Source: Clostridium sp. 1001271st1 H5 (GTDB taxonomy: Bacteria > Bacillota > Clostridia > Lachnospirales > Lachnospiraceae). From it: 64,000 bases of DNA. The stretch lies in assembly GCF_005845215.1 (NCBI RefSeq), contig NZ_SPHO01000009.1:124001-188000 (forward strand), read 5' to 3'. Each line of letters begins with the position of its first letter. Positions within the stretch are counted from its first letter, which is position 1. The notes below the pieces were generated by a model that saw nothing but the letters and a program-made list of their open reading frames with translations, did not search any database and was not told the DNA's origin. Of this stretch, positions 34,402-44,192 are shown piece after piece. Both the position numbers and the translations under genes were made by a program.

Positions 34402-37371
34402 TTAGTGGTAAAGATTCTTTACCTCACCAAACATGCCCTCCTGGGCCCGAATCTGTTCATCATTTCCAATCACGCACAGCGCCCCGGTGTCCAGAACGGC
34501 CTGTACAATGTCAGCCAGGGCCTTTATATCTTCCTGGGTCACATCCAGAATCTGCTCCCTCTCCTTCTGCACCATTTCATCCGTCACGCCGGAAAGGTAT
34601 GCAGACAGGTTCCTGGCTCCCTTCATGGATGGGGTAAGAGGCGTATCCACATCGCTCATGGTACCAATAACATACTTTGTCATGTCCCTCTCGTCAATGG
34701 AGAAATTCCTCAGATAGTCCGGAATTCCTTCGTACACCTGATTGGTCGCTTCCAGGTTGGGATCCCTGTAGGATACCAGGCATCCGTCCCCCGTGCGGCT
34801 GAAGCTGCTCATGCATCCGTAAGCCCCGCCCTTGACACGCAGGTTCATCCACAGGTATTCATAGTTCATGATAACCTTTAAGACTCTCAGGGCGCCTGTG
34901 TACTCCAGTTTTCTTCCGCCGGCTTCCTTTCCCGCAAAGGAACCGCACCTGGCCACATAATTCACCTGGGATGCTGTTTTAAAGCCCTCGTTGCGGTTGT
35001 CCGGCCGGAACACAAATTCATATTTCTTTCCTTCTCCCTGTACAAGGGCCGACCGGAAGGTCTTAAGCTCCACCGGCAGCCTGCTGTAGCCTTCTGCATC
35101 AGCCGTATAGGATACCAGCAGGTTATCCGGGGTGAACAGGCGGGAACATACATCCTTAAGTCTTGCAATCAATTGTCCCCTATAGGAATGGTCCTCCCCA
35201 AACCTGCGGCTGACATCCTCCAAAAATTGATAATATCCAATTCCTCCGGTGATATCGTTGAACGCTGCAGCAGCAGAGTAATAGGATGAAGCCCTGCCAA
35301 CCGCTGCTCCGTGGGATGCGTCCTCCATCTTCATCCTGGCCCTGGACCTGGTTTCGTCCAGAATCTCTCCCAGACGCTTTTCATCATCCAGTTTGGAACG
35401 GGTCAGAATCTCTGCCAGTATGGAGAAGGCAAAGTCCAGTTTATCATAAAGCACCTTTGCACTGGCAACAAACGCCCCTGTAAATTGTCCGGGATGCGCC
35501 GTATCCGGATAAGATGACACTGCAAAGCTCACACCGCCGCTATTAAGATAAATCTCGCTGGTCAGGTCCCCATAGCTGTAATGCTCCGTATCCACATATC
35601 CCAGCACTGCCTTCAGAAGTCCCACATAGGGCAGGTCCTCAGCCGGCACCCGGCTGGTGTCAAACAGCACCTTCAGATATCCGATTCCGGATGTGAACAG
35701 GCTGCTGTGGATTACCCTTACTCCGTCCTCCACCTTTACCTCGTAGGAAAAACGTCCGCCTTCCCGTTCAATATCCTCCCGCTGCAGCATGGGAATCTTC
35801 TCCAGGTCCTCCTGTCTGGATGGTTCCTCCTGGTATTCCTTTAGCTGTCTGGTCCGGACGGTCAAAGCCTCCAGCTCTTCCCTGCCAAGGGAATCCTTAT
35901 AAGCCTTCAGCCTTTCAGCCAGCCTGCGGTCCTCCTCAGCTGTCTGGTTTACCCTGGGGCGCACCAGGACAACCGCCTCATGGGGGTTATCCAGAAGCCA
36001 GCGTTGTATCAGCTGTTCAAAATACCCTTCCTCCACTGCTTGTTTCAGGTAATCAAAGGTCTTCTGATATTCCAGGTGGAGGGTAGGCTTTCCGCCGTAC
36101 AGCCAGCTGTCCAGTGACCACAGACCGTACATAAGTCCCTTTGGCGCGGAACCATAGTCCGCTTCGCGGTAACGGAATTCATAGAGATTCAGTCCGGCCA
36201 GAAGGCTCTTCCTGTCAATTCCCTGGTCAGCCAGCTTTCGCAGGGTTCCCTTTACAACCGCCAGGAATTCCCCCTTCTGCTCCGGATTGGCGTTCTTTGC
36301 AACGACGGAGAAATAGGGCTGCAGAATCCCGCAGTCATAACCGCCCAGAATGTCCTGCCCAATGCCTGCATCAATCAATGCCTGCTTTAAGGGCGCGCCC
36401 GGTGCGTTAATCAAAGTATATTCCAGAATCTGGAAAGCAACATAAAGTACAGGGTCCAAATCCGTCCCCACCACAGTGTTGATGGAAATATAGGACCTGT
36501 CCTTTGTCCCCTCCTCCTCCGTGACCGAGTAGGTGATTTCCCGCTGGACCGGACGTTCAAAGGGCTGCTGCAGGGTGATGGCAGAGTCTGCATGGCAGTC
36601 CTTCCTGTCATAATGTCCCAGGTACTCCTGGTCCAGCCATGTCAGCTTCTGCACCATATCCATATCTCCGTAGAGATAGATATAGCTGTTGGCCGGATGA
36701 TAGTAATTCCGGTGAAATGCAATGAACTTCTCATAGGTCAGTTCCGGTATCACAGCAGGGTCGCCCCCTGACTCATTGGAGTAGGTGGTGTCCGGGAAGA
36801 GCACATTTCTGGTAAAACGGTCCAAAACACTTTCCGGCGATGAAAAGGCTCCCTTCATCTCATTATACACAACGCCGTTGATGGTCAGCTCATCCTCCGG
36901 AGACTCCAGTTCATAATGCCAGCCCTCCTGAAGGAATATCCTGGGCTCCCTGTAGATAGCAGGGTGGAGCACGCCGTCCAGATATACGTCCATCAGATTC
37001 TGGAAATCCTTGTCATTGCAGCTGGCCACAGGATATACGGTCTTATCCGGATAGGTCATGGCATTCAGGAACGTGTTCAGGGAACCCTTGACCAGTTCCA
37101 CAAAGGGGTCCTTGACCGGAAACTTATCCGACCCTTCCAGCACACTGTGCTCCAGTATATGGGGCAGTCCCGTACTGTCATCGGGCGGTGTACGGAAACC
37201 GATATAGAACACCTTGTTCTCATCCTCATTGGACATCAGGAAAATCCTGGCGCCGCTTTTTATGTGTTCCAGCACCATGGCCCGGGAGTCCATTTCCTCC
37301 ACGTACATCTCTTCTGACACGCGGTAAGCGGCCAGCTCTTTTACCTGTTCCAGATTCCTTCCATCTGCCAT
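34402..37371 (-). CDS. M16C-family metallopeptidase (presequence protease/falcilysin-like)
   Basis: A 989-residue insulinase-superfamily peptidase. The inverted zinc motif HxxEH is at His71, Glu74 and His75 (LPHILEHSVLEGS). The downstream NEMKGAFSSPESVL stretch provides the distal zinc ligand. Family members of about 1,000 residues form a clamshell that degrades small unfolded peptides. No signal peptide is seen, so it is cytoplasmic. The start at 37371 follows GGAGAGAG. It lies immediately upstream of era and may share its transcript. Confidence 0.93.
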   Translation of the reverse strand: MADGRNLEQVKELAAYRVSEEMYVEEMDSRAMVLEHIKSGARIFLMSNEDENKVFYIGFRTPPDDSTGLPHILEHSVLEGSDKFPVKDPFVELVKGSLNTFLNAMTYPDKTVYPVASCNDKDFQNLMDVYLDGVLHPAIYREPRIFLQEGWHYELESPEDELTINGVVYNEMKGAFSSPESVLDRFTRNVLFPDTTYSNESGGDPAVIPELTYEKFIAFHRNYYHPANSYIYLYGDMDMVQKLTWLDQEYLGHYDRKDCHADSAITLQQPFERPVQREITYSVTEEEGTKDRSYISINTVVGTDLDPVLYVAFQILEYTLINAPGAPLKQALIDAGIGQDILGGYDCGILQPYFSVVAKNANPEQKGEFLAVVKGTLRKLADQGIDRKSLLAGLNLYEFRYREADYGSAPKGLMYGLWSLDSWLYGGKPTLHLEYQKTFDYLKQAVEEGYFEQLIQRWLLDNPHEAVVLVRPRVNQTAEEDRRLAERLKAYKDSLGREELEALTVRTRQLKEYQEEPSRQEDLEKIPMLQREDIEREGGRFSYEVKVEDGVRVIHSSLFTSGIGYLKVLFDTSRVPAEDLPYVGLLKAVLGYVDTEHYSYGDLTSEIYLNSGGVSFAVSSYPDTAHPGQFTGAFVASAKVLYDKLDFAFSILAEILTRSKLDDEKRLGEILDETRSRARMKMEDASHGAAVGRASSYYSAAAAFNDITGGIGYYQFLEDVSRRFGEDHSYRGQLIARLKDVCSRLFTPDNLLVSYTADAEGYSRLPVELKTFRSALVQGEGKKYEFVFRPDNRNEGFKTASQVNYVARCGSFAGKEAGGRKLEYTGALRVLKVIMNYEYLWMNLRVKGGAYGCMSSFSRTGDGCLVSYRDPNLEATNQVYEGIPDYLRNFSIDERDMTKYVIGTMSDVDTPLTPSMKGARNLSAYLSGVTDEMVQKEREQILDVTQEDIKALADIVQAVLDTGALCVIGNDEQIRAQEGMFGEVKNLYH

Positions 37372-37556
37372 TGATTCACTCTCTCCATTCTATCGTTCAT
37401 TCAGTCATATCATGATAATTACTATTCTGCCACTATTTCCACGGCCCATACACCCGGCCTCTTACAGAACCCTGCCGTATGGCCCTTTCCTATATTCCAG
37501 CCATTTATTCCGGCTGTCCCCTCCCGGCATGTATCCCATGTATCCCATCCATACCG

Positions 37557-38384
37557 TCACATATTCCCCATGAGCCTGTCCTTCACAATGGAAGCGCATT
37601 CCCTCACGCACAGATGGATGAACAGCACCGGGTCAGAGTCGGCCGATATGCCGTATACATTGTCAAATCCCCATTTTTCCGCTGTAAGTCTGGCACGGTA
37701 AATATGGAAATTGCTGGTGAGGACTCCTATTTCCAGCGGCTTATCCGGTGCAATGGCATAGGGAACCGAACCGGTCTTGCCGGGCATGGGGATAATTTCC
37801 CTCTTGTCCTTCATCCGGTCCTGCTCTATGACAATTTTACTGTAGGCAATGTTCTCAACCGTGCTGGCGGAATACTCCTCCATCAGCAGCTGCCCGGGGC
37901 TGACTCCGTTGTACACCAGGTAATCATACATGACCCTGGCCTCGCTTTCCGTCTCCCCCGGCCCCCTGCCCCCTGAGAGCACCAGAATGGTGTCCGGATT
38001 CTCCTCCGCATAGACAATGGCCCTGTCCAGCCGTTTTCTCAGGGAATTACTGACCGTATGTTCCTTGACCCTGGCTCCCAGCACAATAACATAATCCAGG
38101 TTAGCCTTGCCCGGCGTGGCAGCTCCCAGAAACACCAGGACACAGAGAATTCCCAGCACAGCCACACCGGCAATACAGGTAGTCACCACCGACACCGGCA
38201 CCCAGCGGGGAATCCGTTCCATGTTCCTGGCATAATACCATCTTCCATATACCAGGAAAACAAGCAGGGCCGCAAAAAACAGCCATATGAAGGCAAAGGA
38301 GGTGCTTATGCCCGCATACACCACAATGATTATAAAATAAGCAACGCAAAGCACTGCCAGCCCCATAAGTACTCCATCTAACAT
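37557..38384 (-). CDS. YdcF/ElyC-family membrane protein (DUF218)
   Basis: A 275-residue protein. Three or four N-terminal membrane helices (to about residue 110) precede the DUF218 domain, with VIVLGARV, VLSGGRGPGETESEARVM, and EEYSASTVENIAYSK. In Enterobacteria SanA/ElyC relatives affect envelope integrity. The biochemical role is unsettled. AGGAGG precedes the ATG at 38384. It follows the U32 gene by 77 bases. Directly after its stop lies a short 9-bp direct repeat (about 37528-37546). Confidence 0.85.
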   Translation of the reverse strand: MLDGVLMGLAVLCVAYFIIIVVYAGISTSFAFIWLFFAALLVFLVYGRWYYARNMERIPRWVPVSVVTTCIAGVAVLGILCVLVFLGAATPGKANLDYVIVLGARVKEHTVSNSLRKRLDRAIVYAEENPDTILVLSGGRGPGETESEARVMYDYLVYNGVSPGQLLMEEYSASTVENIAYSKIVIEQDRMKDKREIIPMPGKTGSVPYAIAPDKPLEIGVLTSNFHIYRARLTAEKWGFDNVYGISADSDPVLFIHLCVRECASIVKDRLMGNM

Positions 38385-38461
38385 CCCAAGGCACCTCCTG
38401 TCTGCCAGAGCCCTCCCGGCCCAGGCGCAGCTTCTTCCTCCCGAATACGGTTCCGGACAGT

Positions 38462-39697
38462 CTATTCCTCAGTCTCTTCTTTTCTCCGCAGGATATCATA
38501 AACAGATACCTCCGCCGGCAGTCCGACCCACAGAATCTGTTTTGAATGGGGCGCGCTCTCCTGCTCATTGCCCTCATTATCTGTGATGGACTCCACTGTC
38601 ACTTCCAGATTTTGTCCTCCGGGCTTCATGACCTCAATGGTTTCACCCACGGAAAACTTATTTTTCTGCTCAATCCTGCACCGGCCCCGGCTGTCCGTGT
38701 CCTCCACGGTTCCCAGATATGTGTAGCTTTTCACATAGGTGCTGCTGTCATATATGTGGTCATCCGCCGTGGGTTTCCCAAAGTAGAAACCGGTGGTGAA
38801 CCTGCGGTTGGTGCATTTTCCTATTTCTTCCCTGTACCACTCCAGATTTTCCCTGTAAACCGCCGGGTCCTTCAGATAATCGTCAATGGCCCTGCGGTAG
38901 GCCCTGGTGACCGTAGCCACGTAAAGGGCGGTCTTCATCCTTCCCTCTATCTTAAAGCTGTCAATTCCGGCATCTATCATCTCAGGAATATACTCCACCA
39001 TGCACAGGTCCTTGGAATTGAAGATATAGGTGCCCCGGTCATTTTCATATACAGGCATGTACTCCCCCGGTCTGGTCTCCTCCACCAGAGAGTATTTCCA
39101 GCGGCAGGGATGGGTGCAGGCGCCCTGGTTAGCGTCCCTTCCCACAAAATAATTGCTCAGAAGGCATCTGCCGGAATAGGATATGCACATGGCGCCGTGG
39201 ATAAAGCTCTCTATCTGCATATCCTCAGGAATGCGGTCCCGGATTTCCCGGATTTCCGCCAGAGACAGCTCCCTTGCAGACACCACGCGCCTTGCTCCCA
39301 GTCCGTGCCAGAACAGGTAGGTTCCGTAATTGGTATTGTTGGCCTGGGTGCTTATGTGTATTTCCATGTCAGGAAGGACCCTTCTAGCAATTGCAAACAC
39401 GCCCGGATCCGATATGATAAGCGCATCCGGAGCCACATCCCTCATCTCTTCAAAATAAGCCTCCACCCCCGGCAGGTCCCCGTTGTGAGCCAGTATGTTG
39501 GCTGTCACGTAGACTTTAACCCCGCGCGCATGGGCAAAGGCAATTCCTTGTTTCATCTCTTCATTGGAAAAATTATGGGCCTTGGCCCGCAGGCCAAATG
39601 CCTCGCCTCCGATATATACGGCATCCGCCCCGTAAACAACGGCTGTTTTCAGCACGTCCAGGCTTCCAGCCGGTATCAGCAATTCTGTCTTTCTCAT
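38462..39697 (-). CDS. trhP: U32-family tRNA uridine-34 hydroxylation protein
   Basis: A 411-residue protein with the U32 signature (GAMCISYSGRCLLSNY) and further cysteines in GACTHPC, the expected ligands of an iron-sulfur cluster. U32 proteins of the TrhP type make 5-hydroxyuridine at tRNA position 34 from prephenate-derived chemistry. The old name 'peptidase U32' is probably wrong for them. The start overlaps the stop of trmR (ATGA), and TrmR methylates exactly that hydroxyl group, which strongly supports this assignment. Confidence 0.88.
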   Translation of the reverse strand: MRKTELLIPAGSLDVLKTAVVYGADAVYIGGEAFGLRAKAHNFSNEEMKQGIAFAHARGVKVYVTANILAHNGDLPGVEAYFEEMRDVAPDALIISDPGVFAIARRVLPDMEIHISTQANNTNYGTYLFWHGLGARRVVSARELSLAEIREIRDRIPEDMQIESFIHGAMCISYSGRCLLSNYFVGRDANQGACTHPCRWKYSLVEETRPGEYMPVYENDRGTYIFNSKDLCMVEYIPEMIDAGIDSFKIEGRMKTALYVATVTRAYRRAIDDYLKDPAVYRENLEWYREEIGKCTNRRFTTGFYFGKPTADDHIYDSSTYVKSYTYLGTVEDTDSRGRCRIEQKNKFSVGETIEVMKPGGQNLEVTVESITDNEGNEQESAPHSKQILWVGLPAEVSVYDILRRKEETEE

Positions 39698-40353
39698 TCC
39701 ACTCTCTCCGTATACTTGGTGCTGACAGCAACCCCGTCCCCTATGGGGATGATGGCTGTCTCCAGTCCCTTCCTGTGCTTCAGTTCGTACAGATACCGCC
39801 GCATCCTGCTGTGGATGGTCCTGTTCCTGCGCTCCACCGCAAAGCGGGATTCCACAATGTCCCCGTCCTGGAGAACATTGTCCGATATGAGCATTCCCCT
39901 GTCTGGCATCAGTTCCAGAATCATAGGCAGCCAGTGCAGATACTGGCCCTTTGCGGCATCCATGAACACCAGGTCAAAGGTCTGTCCCTTCAGTCCGGCC
40001 AGCAGGTCGTCTGCATCTCCTGCCAGAAGGGTAATGCGCCCCTCCTCACCGGCCTTTTTAAAATTATCCATGGCCGCAGGGATTCGCTTCTCATACTTCT
40101 CAATGGTGGTGATGCGGCAGTTTTCCGGCATCACACTGCACATAAGAAGGGATGAGTATCCCACAGCCGTCCCTATCTCCAGTATATGTTCCGGCCGCAG
40201 GGCTGCCACCAGGGTCTTTAGAAGGGCTGCTGTCTCCCTGCGTATAATAGGCACCCGGTCCCTGACAGCTTCCAGTTCTATGGAATCCAGCAGACTGCCC
40301 TGGCTGGATTCCAGGGAATGTATATAGTCCGTAATCCTGTTATTTACTATCAT
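39694..40353 (-). CDS. trmR: tRNA 5-hydroxyuridine-34 O-methyltransferase
   Basis: A 219-residue class I SAM-dependent O-methyltransferase. The cofactor motif ILEIGTAVGYSSLLM and the metal-binding DLVFMDAAKGQY are clear. It resembles YrrM/TrmR, which makes 5-methoxyuridine at the wobble position, although the family also includes catechol-type methyltransferases. Coupling to trhP by an ATGA overlap supports the tRNA role. Its own start overlaps the preceding MltG-like gene, also by ATGA. Confidence 0.87.
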   Translation of the reverse strand: MIVNNRITDYIHSLESSQGSLLDSIELEAVRDRVPIIRRETAALLKTLVAALRPEHILEIGTAVGYSSLLMCSVMPENCRITTIEKYEKRIPAAMDNFKKAGEEGRITLLAGDADDLLAGLKGQTFDLVFMDAAKGQYLHWLPMILELMPDRGMLISDNVLQDGDIVESRFAVERRNRTIHSRMRRYLYELKHRKGLETAIIPIGDGVAVSTKYTERVE

Positions 40354-41060
40354 TGGGTTCCATCCTCTGCAGCATCCTCAATCCATCCGTCTTCCATCTC
40401 CTGGTCCTCGCCTTCATAGGTCTGCTCATTGGCCTGGACCTCCTGGGGGTCCAGGGCGTCCGCCCCTGCCTGGGAAGCCGGGGTGCCGTCAGCCGGTATT
40501 CCCTGGTCTGTTTCCGCTGCCGGAACAGCCCCGTCCTGGGATGCGGCTGCCGGTTCCGCGGATGCCCCCCGTCCGGAAGCAGCTCCATCCCCTTTGGCCC
40601 CCTCTGATGCGCCGGATTCAGATGTCCTGGCTCCGGACGCCTTGGCTCCGCCGGACTGGGCCGGTTTTGCGCTGTCTTCGGTTTCCGGCTTCTCATTGAG
40701 CAGCTGGAGGATTTCCTTGGATGTCATGGACGTATTAAGGTTATAGGTGCCAGGATAGATTGTCTCGTAATCATAGAACTTGCTCTGGAAAATAAAGGCA
40801 AACTCACTTTTAATAAGCCCCTTATGGGCAAGAAACTCCGCAGCCTCAGACACGGATTCCTCCGAATCAATCCGGACTACCATATCCTGTCCCGGCGCCT
40901 CGTCCACTGCCTCGGCAAAAAATATCTCATGGCCAAAGGCATAGCCCCTGGCAACGGCCTCGTACAGCAGCAGAATAATCAGGGCATATACCATGAGTTT
41001 CACGGATATGCTGATTATAGTGGTTGTGATTTTGTTGATTTCCCTTGTCCTATTGCTCAT
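40350..41060 (-). CDS. Membrane protein with partial MltG/YceG-like domain
   Basis: A 236-residue protein. One membrane helix (about 15-38) is followed by a domain (about 60-125, VRIDSEESVSEAAEFLAH) that resembles the LysM-like first part of the endolytic transglycosylase MltG. The catalytic part is missing. The last 110 residues are low complexity, rich in Ala, Gly, Ser, Glu and Asp, and probably disordered. Related short MltG-like proteins occur at this locus in clostridia. The start at 41060 follows AAGAGG. It overlaps trmR (ATGA). Confidence 0.8.
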   Translation of the reverse strand: MSNRTREINKITTTIISISVKLMVYALIILLLYEAVARGYAFGHEIFFAEAVDEAPGQDMVVRIDSEESVSEAAEFLAHKGLIKSEFAFIFQSKFYDYETIYPGTYNLNTSMTSKEILQLLNEKPETEDSAKPAQSGGAKASGARTSESGASEGAKGDGAASGRGASAEPAAASQDGAVPAAETDQGIPADGTPASQAGADALDPQEVQANEQTYEGEDQEMEDGWIEDAAEDGTQ

Positions 41061-41153
41061 AATCCATTCCTCTTATCCTGCCCGGCGTCTTCATGTCCGC
41101 GGTATTCCTGGACCGGGCGCGCTGCCTGTACGGCAGCACGCGGGTCCTGAATC

Positions 41154-43418
41154 TTATACCTCCATGATAATTGGCAGAATCACGGGATTGCGCTTCATGC
41201 GCTTCCACAAAAAGTCACTTAAACTGTCTTTGATGATGTTCTTTATCTTACCCCAGTCGCTGACATGACGGTCCAGGCAGTCCTGTACCGCGTCATATAC
41301 AATGGTGTGGGCTTCCTCCAGTAAATCCTCGGATTCCCGCACATACACGAAGCCTCTGGACACAATGTCCGGGCCTGCCAGCAGCTGGTTGCTGTGTTTC
41401 TCTAAGGTCAGCACTACTACAATAATACCATTTTGTGCAAGGTTTTGTCTATCCCGTAATACGATATTGCCCACATCGCCCACGCCCAGGCCATCCACAA
41501 AGATGCCTCCGCAGGTCACATGGTCTATAACCTCGCAGCTGTCCTCGTCCAGGGCAACCACATCGCCGGAATTGACCATAACCGCGTTTTCCTTCTGCAC
41601 TCCCATAAACTGGGCCAGCTCTCTCTGGGCCATACGATGACGGTACTCGCCATGGATGGGGATGGAAAACTTGGGATGCACCAGGGAATAAATCAGCTTT
41701 AAGTCCTCCTGGCAGGCATGTCCTGAAACATGGGTATCCTGGCAGATTACCTCTGCGCCCTTCATGGACAGCTCGTTCACCACATTGGCCACGGCCTTCT
41801 CGTTGCCCGGTATAGGGGTGGAGCTCAGCACCACCACGTCTCCCGGCAAAATGGATACCTTCTTGTGAATGCTGGCAGCCATCCTGGAAAGAGCAGCCAT
41901 GGACTCGCCCTGGCTTCCCGTTGTGATGAGCACAGTGGATTCCGGCGGGTAATTCTTCAGGTGTTCAATGTCAATCAGAGTTCCCTCCGGCACATTGATA
42001 TACCCCAGCTTGCTGGCAATATCCATGATAGTCACCATGCTGCGGCCTTCCACCACAACCTTGCGGCCGTATTTGTATGCCGTGTTCACCACCTGCTGCA
42101 CCCTGTCCACATTGGAGGCAAAGGTAGCCACAAAAATACGCTGGTTCTTGTGTTCTGCAAATATGGCGTCAAATGTCTTACCCACGGTGCGCTCAGACAT
42201 GGTGAATCCGGGACGGATGGCGTTGGTGCTGTCTGCCATAAGGGCCAGCACGCCCTTTTTTCCCAGCTCCGCAAAGCGCTGCAAATCAATGGGGTCCCCA
42301 AATACCGGCGTGTAGTCAATCTTAAAGTCTCCTGTGTGCAGCACGGTTCCCACCGGCGTAAATATGGCCAGGGCGGATGCATCCTGGATGCTGTGGTTTG
42401 TCTTTACGAATTCCACCCTGAAACATCCCAGGTTCACGGACTGTCCGTGCTTCATCACCTTTCTCTTGGTGTTCTTTAAGAGGCGGTGCTCCTCCAGCTT
42501 ATGCTCAATCAGGGCAATGGTCAGCTTTGTGCCGTATACAGGCACATTGACCTGCTGCAGGATATAAGGCAGGGCGCCGATATGGTCCTCATGGCCATGG
42601 GTGATAACAAAGCCCTTCACCTTGTCAATGTTCTGCTTTAAGTAGGTCACATCCGGTATTACCAGGTCAATGCCCAGCATGTCGTCCCCCGGGAAGGCCA
42701 GTCCGCAGTCCACTACAATGATGCTGTCCTCATATTCAAAAGCAGTGATGTTCATACCAATCTGCTCAAGACCGCCTAACGGAATGATTTTCAGCTTGCC
42801 CTTTCCGTCCTTTTTTCCGTCCCGTGCCTTTTGTCTGGCAGGTGCGGGAAGTGCTTTTGATTCGCCGGAATTTCTGGCCGTCTTAGAGTCCCCTGTATTC
42901 CTGGAATTCCTGGATTCTCCTGCATTCCTGGATGATTTGGCCTCCCCTGCATTCCTGGACGCTTTGGCTTCCCCTGTGCTCCTGGACGATTTGGCTTCCC
43001 CTGCATTTCTGGAAGCTTTTGACTCGCCGGATGCCTTTGTGTTTCCGGTTCCCCTGGAGGTCCTTGCACCGCCGCTGTCCTTGGACTCCTTGGCGGCAGA
43101 GACTGTCTGGGCCTCACCCTTTTGTCCGTTTCTGCTCTTGGCCTGTCCCCGTGGGGAACCCTGGCTTTTCTTTTTCTGGGTTTCCCCATTCCCCGCCGGT
43201 TCCTTGGACGCAGTCTTTTTCTGGGCCGGTCTTCTGTTCTGCGGTTTCCTGGCAGGCTGCTCCTGTGCGGCGGCTGCCTCCTGAACATTGGTTTCCTGAA
43301 CGCCGGACTCCTGGACGCCGGACTCCCGGACACTGTTTTCCTGTACGGCCTGGATTCTTACCTCTGCGGCTGCCTCCGGCGCCACCTCTGCCGTATTCTC
43401 TTTTTCTTCTAAATTCAA
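41154..43418 (-). CDS. rnj: Ribonuclease J with long repetitive N-terminal extension
   Basis: A 754-residue protein. Residues about 208-754 are a complete RNase J: metallo-beta-lactamase motif HGHEDHIGALPY, the beta-CASP region and the C-terminal domain. It is a 5'-3' exonuclease and endonuclease in mRNA decay and rRNA maturation. The first 207 residues are an extra, charged and probably disordered tail with six 9-residue repeats (131-184) rich in Ser, Arg, Lys and Asn. The start is a TTG at 43418 seven bases after GGAGG. No disruption separates tail and core. Confidence 0.93.
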   Translation of the reverse strand: MNLEEKENTAEVAPEAAAEVRIQAVQENSVRESGVQESGVQETNVQEAAAAQEQPARKPQNRRPAQKKTASKEPAGNGETQKKKSQGSPRGQAKSRNGQKGEAQTVSAAKESKDSGGARTSRGTGNTKASGESKASRNAGEAKSSRSTGEAKASRNAGEAKSSRNAGESRNSRNTGDSKTARNSGESKALPAPARQKARDGKKDGKGKLKIIPLGGLEQIGMNITAFEYEDSIIVVDCGLAFPGDDMLGIDLVIPDVTYLKQNIDKVKGFVITHGHEDHIGALPYILQQVNVPVYGTKLTIALIEHKLEEHRLLKNTKRKVMKHGQSVNLGCFRVEFVKTNHSIQDASALAIFTPVGTVLHTGDFKIDYTPVFGDPIDLQRFAELGKKGVLALMADSTNAIRPGFTMSERTVGKTFDAIFAEHKNQRIFVATFASNVDRVQQVVNTAYKYGRKVVVEGRSMVTIMDIASKLGYINVPEGTLIDIEHLKNYPPESTVLITTGSQGESMAALSRMAASIHKKVSILPGDVVVLSSTPIPGNEKAVANVVNELSMKGAEVICQDTHVSGHACQEDLKLIYSLVHPKFSIPIHGEYRHRMAQRELAQFMGVQKENAVMVNSGDVVALDEDSCEVIDHVTCGGIFVDGLGVGDVGNIVLRDRQNLAQNGIIVVVLTLEKHSNQLLAGPDIVSRGFVYVRESEDLLEEAHTIVYDAVQDCLDRHVSDWGKIKNIIKDSLSDFLWKRMKRNPVILPIIMEV
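42867..43028 (-). repeat. 27-bp in-frame tandem repeat, six units, in the RNase J tail
   Basis: It encodes six 9-residue units of the form GE(A/S)K(A/S)SRNA (residues 131-184). Both DNA and protein repeat, so recent slippage expansion is likely. Confidence 0.85.
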
Positions 43419-43445
43419 ATTGATTCCTCCAATCTCTGTTTCTAT

Positions 43446-43730
43446 CTATTTCTCAAGGTCCACATCTGCATCGCTTAACAGTTCTTCAAACACTTTCATC
43501 AGTGCGTCCAGTTCGCTGTCGTCTTCCACAAACTCATACACGGCCTCAGCGTCCTGCTGTCCTGACATATCCTTAAGGATATAGCACTCTCCGTCCTCGC
43601 CTTCCGGCGCGTCTGTTACAAGCAGATAACTCCTTGCATTTATCCTTGTTTCCTCTAACACATAAAAATCCACGGATTCACCGGAATCCGTCACCATGGT
43701 AATCATATCTTCTCTCGTCTTTTCTTCCAT
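43446..43730 (-). CDS. DUF1292-family protein (YrzB-like)
   Basis: A 94-residue acidic protein of the DUF1292 family, which has no known biochemical role. It has the family features ITMVTDSGESVDFYVLEE and a run of beta strands, then an acidic helical end. AGGAGAG precedes the ATG at 43730. It lies behind ruvX and ireB, the order also seen in Bacillus (yrzL-yrrK-yrzB). Confidence 0.88.
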   Translation of the reverse strand: MEEKTREDMITMVTDSGESVDFYVLEETRINARSYLLVTDAPEGEDGECYILKDMSGQQDAEAVYEFVEDDSELDALMKVFEELLSDADVDLEK

Positions 43731-43766
43731 CTCTTCTCTCCTGGCTTCTGACTGTTCCGCCGCAGC

Positions 43767-44192
43767 CTAAACATGCTGCAGGCTGTCCAGATATCCCTGC
43801 AAAATCAAGGCCGCCGCAATCTGGTCCACGCTTTTCTTCCTGTTTTCCCTGCGGACACCGCTTTCAATCAGCACACGCTGCGCCGCCACTGTGGTGAGGC
43901 GTTCGTCCCAGAGAATAACCTCAAGGCCGGTGCGTCTTTCCAGGGCAGCTTTAAACTCCTGGGTCTTTTCCCCCCGCTCGCCCACTGTATTGTTCATATT
44001 CTTAGGATAACCAAGAACAATACGTTCAATCTCGTATTCACCAATTAATTGCTCAATCCGCGCAAGGGTCTGACGCAATTTATTCTCGCTGGCCCTGGTG
44101 ATTGTTTCCACTGTCTGGGCAGTAATACCTAAAGGGTCGCAGACCGCCACCCCAACTGTTTTTGAGCCAAAATCCAGACCCATTATCCTCAT
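43767..44192 (-). CDS. ruvX: Putative pre-16S rRNA nuclease / Holliday junction resolvase (YqgF)
   Basis: A 141-residue RNase H-fold protein. [17 protein letters not shown] carries the first catalytic aspartate, and LWDERLTT the conserved DExxTT motif. YqgF is linked to 16S rRNA 5' maturation and was first proposed as a Holliday junction resolvase. The start at 44192 has GGAGG eight bases upstream. The frame continuing to 44282 lacks support. Neighbours ireB and DUF1292 are its usual companions. Confidence 0.93.
   Translation of the reverse strand: MRIMGLDFGSKTVGVAVCDPLGITAQTVETITRASENKLRQTLARIEQLIGEYEIERIVLGYPKNMNNTVGERGEKTQEFKAALERRTGLEVILWDERLTTVAAQRVLIESGVRRENRKKSVDQIAAALILQGYLDSLQHV

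Noticed and set aside
38546-40327. A 593-codon open frame on the plus strand
   Set aside because: It lies antisense to trhP and trmR, both clear family members with overlapping start and stop. Its translation is His/Cys/Ser-rich and unlike any protein. It is a by-product of codon use on the true strand.
41730-42479. A 249-codon open frame on the plus strand
   Set aside because: Antisense to the catalytic core of RNase J.
42867-43028. CRISPR-like array
   Set aside because: The regular units are an in-frame 27-bp protein-coding repeat without spacers. No other spaced repeat array exists in the window.
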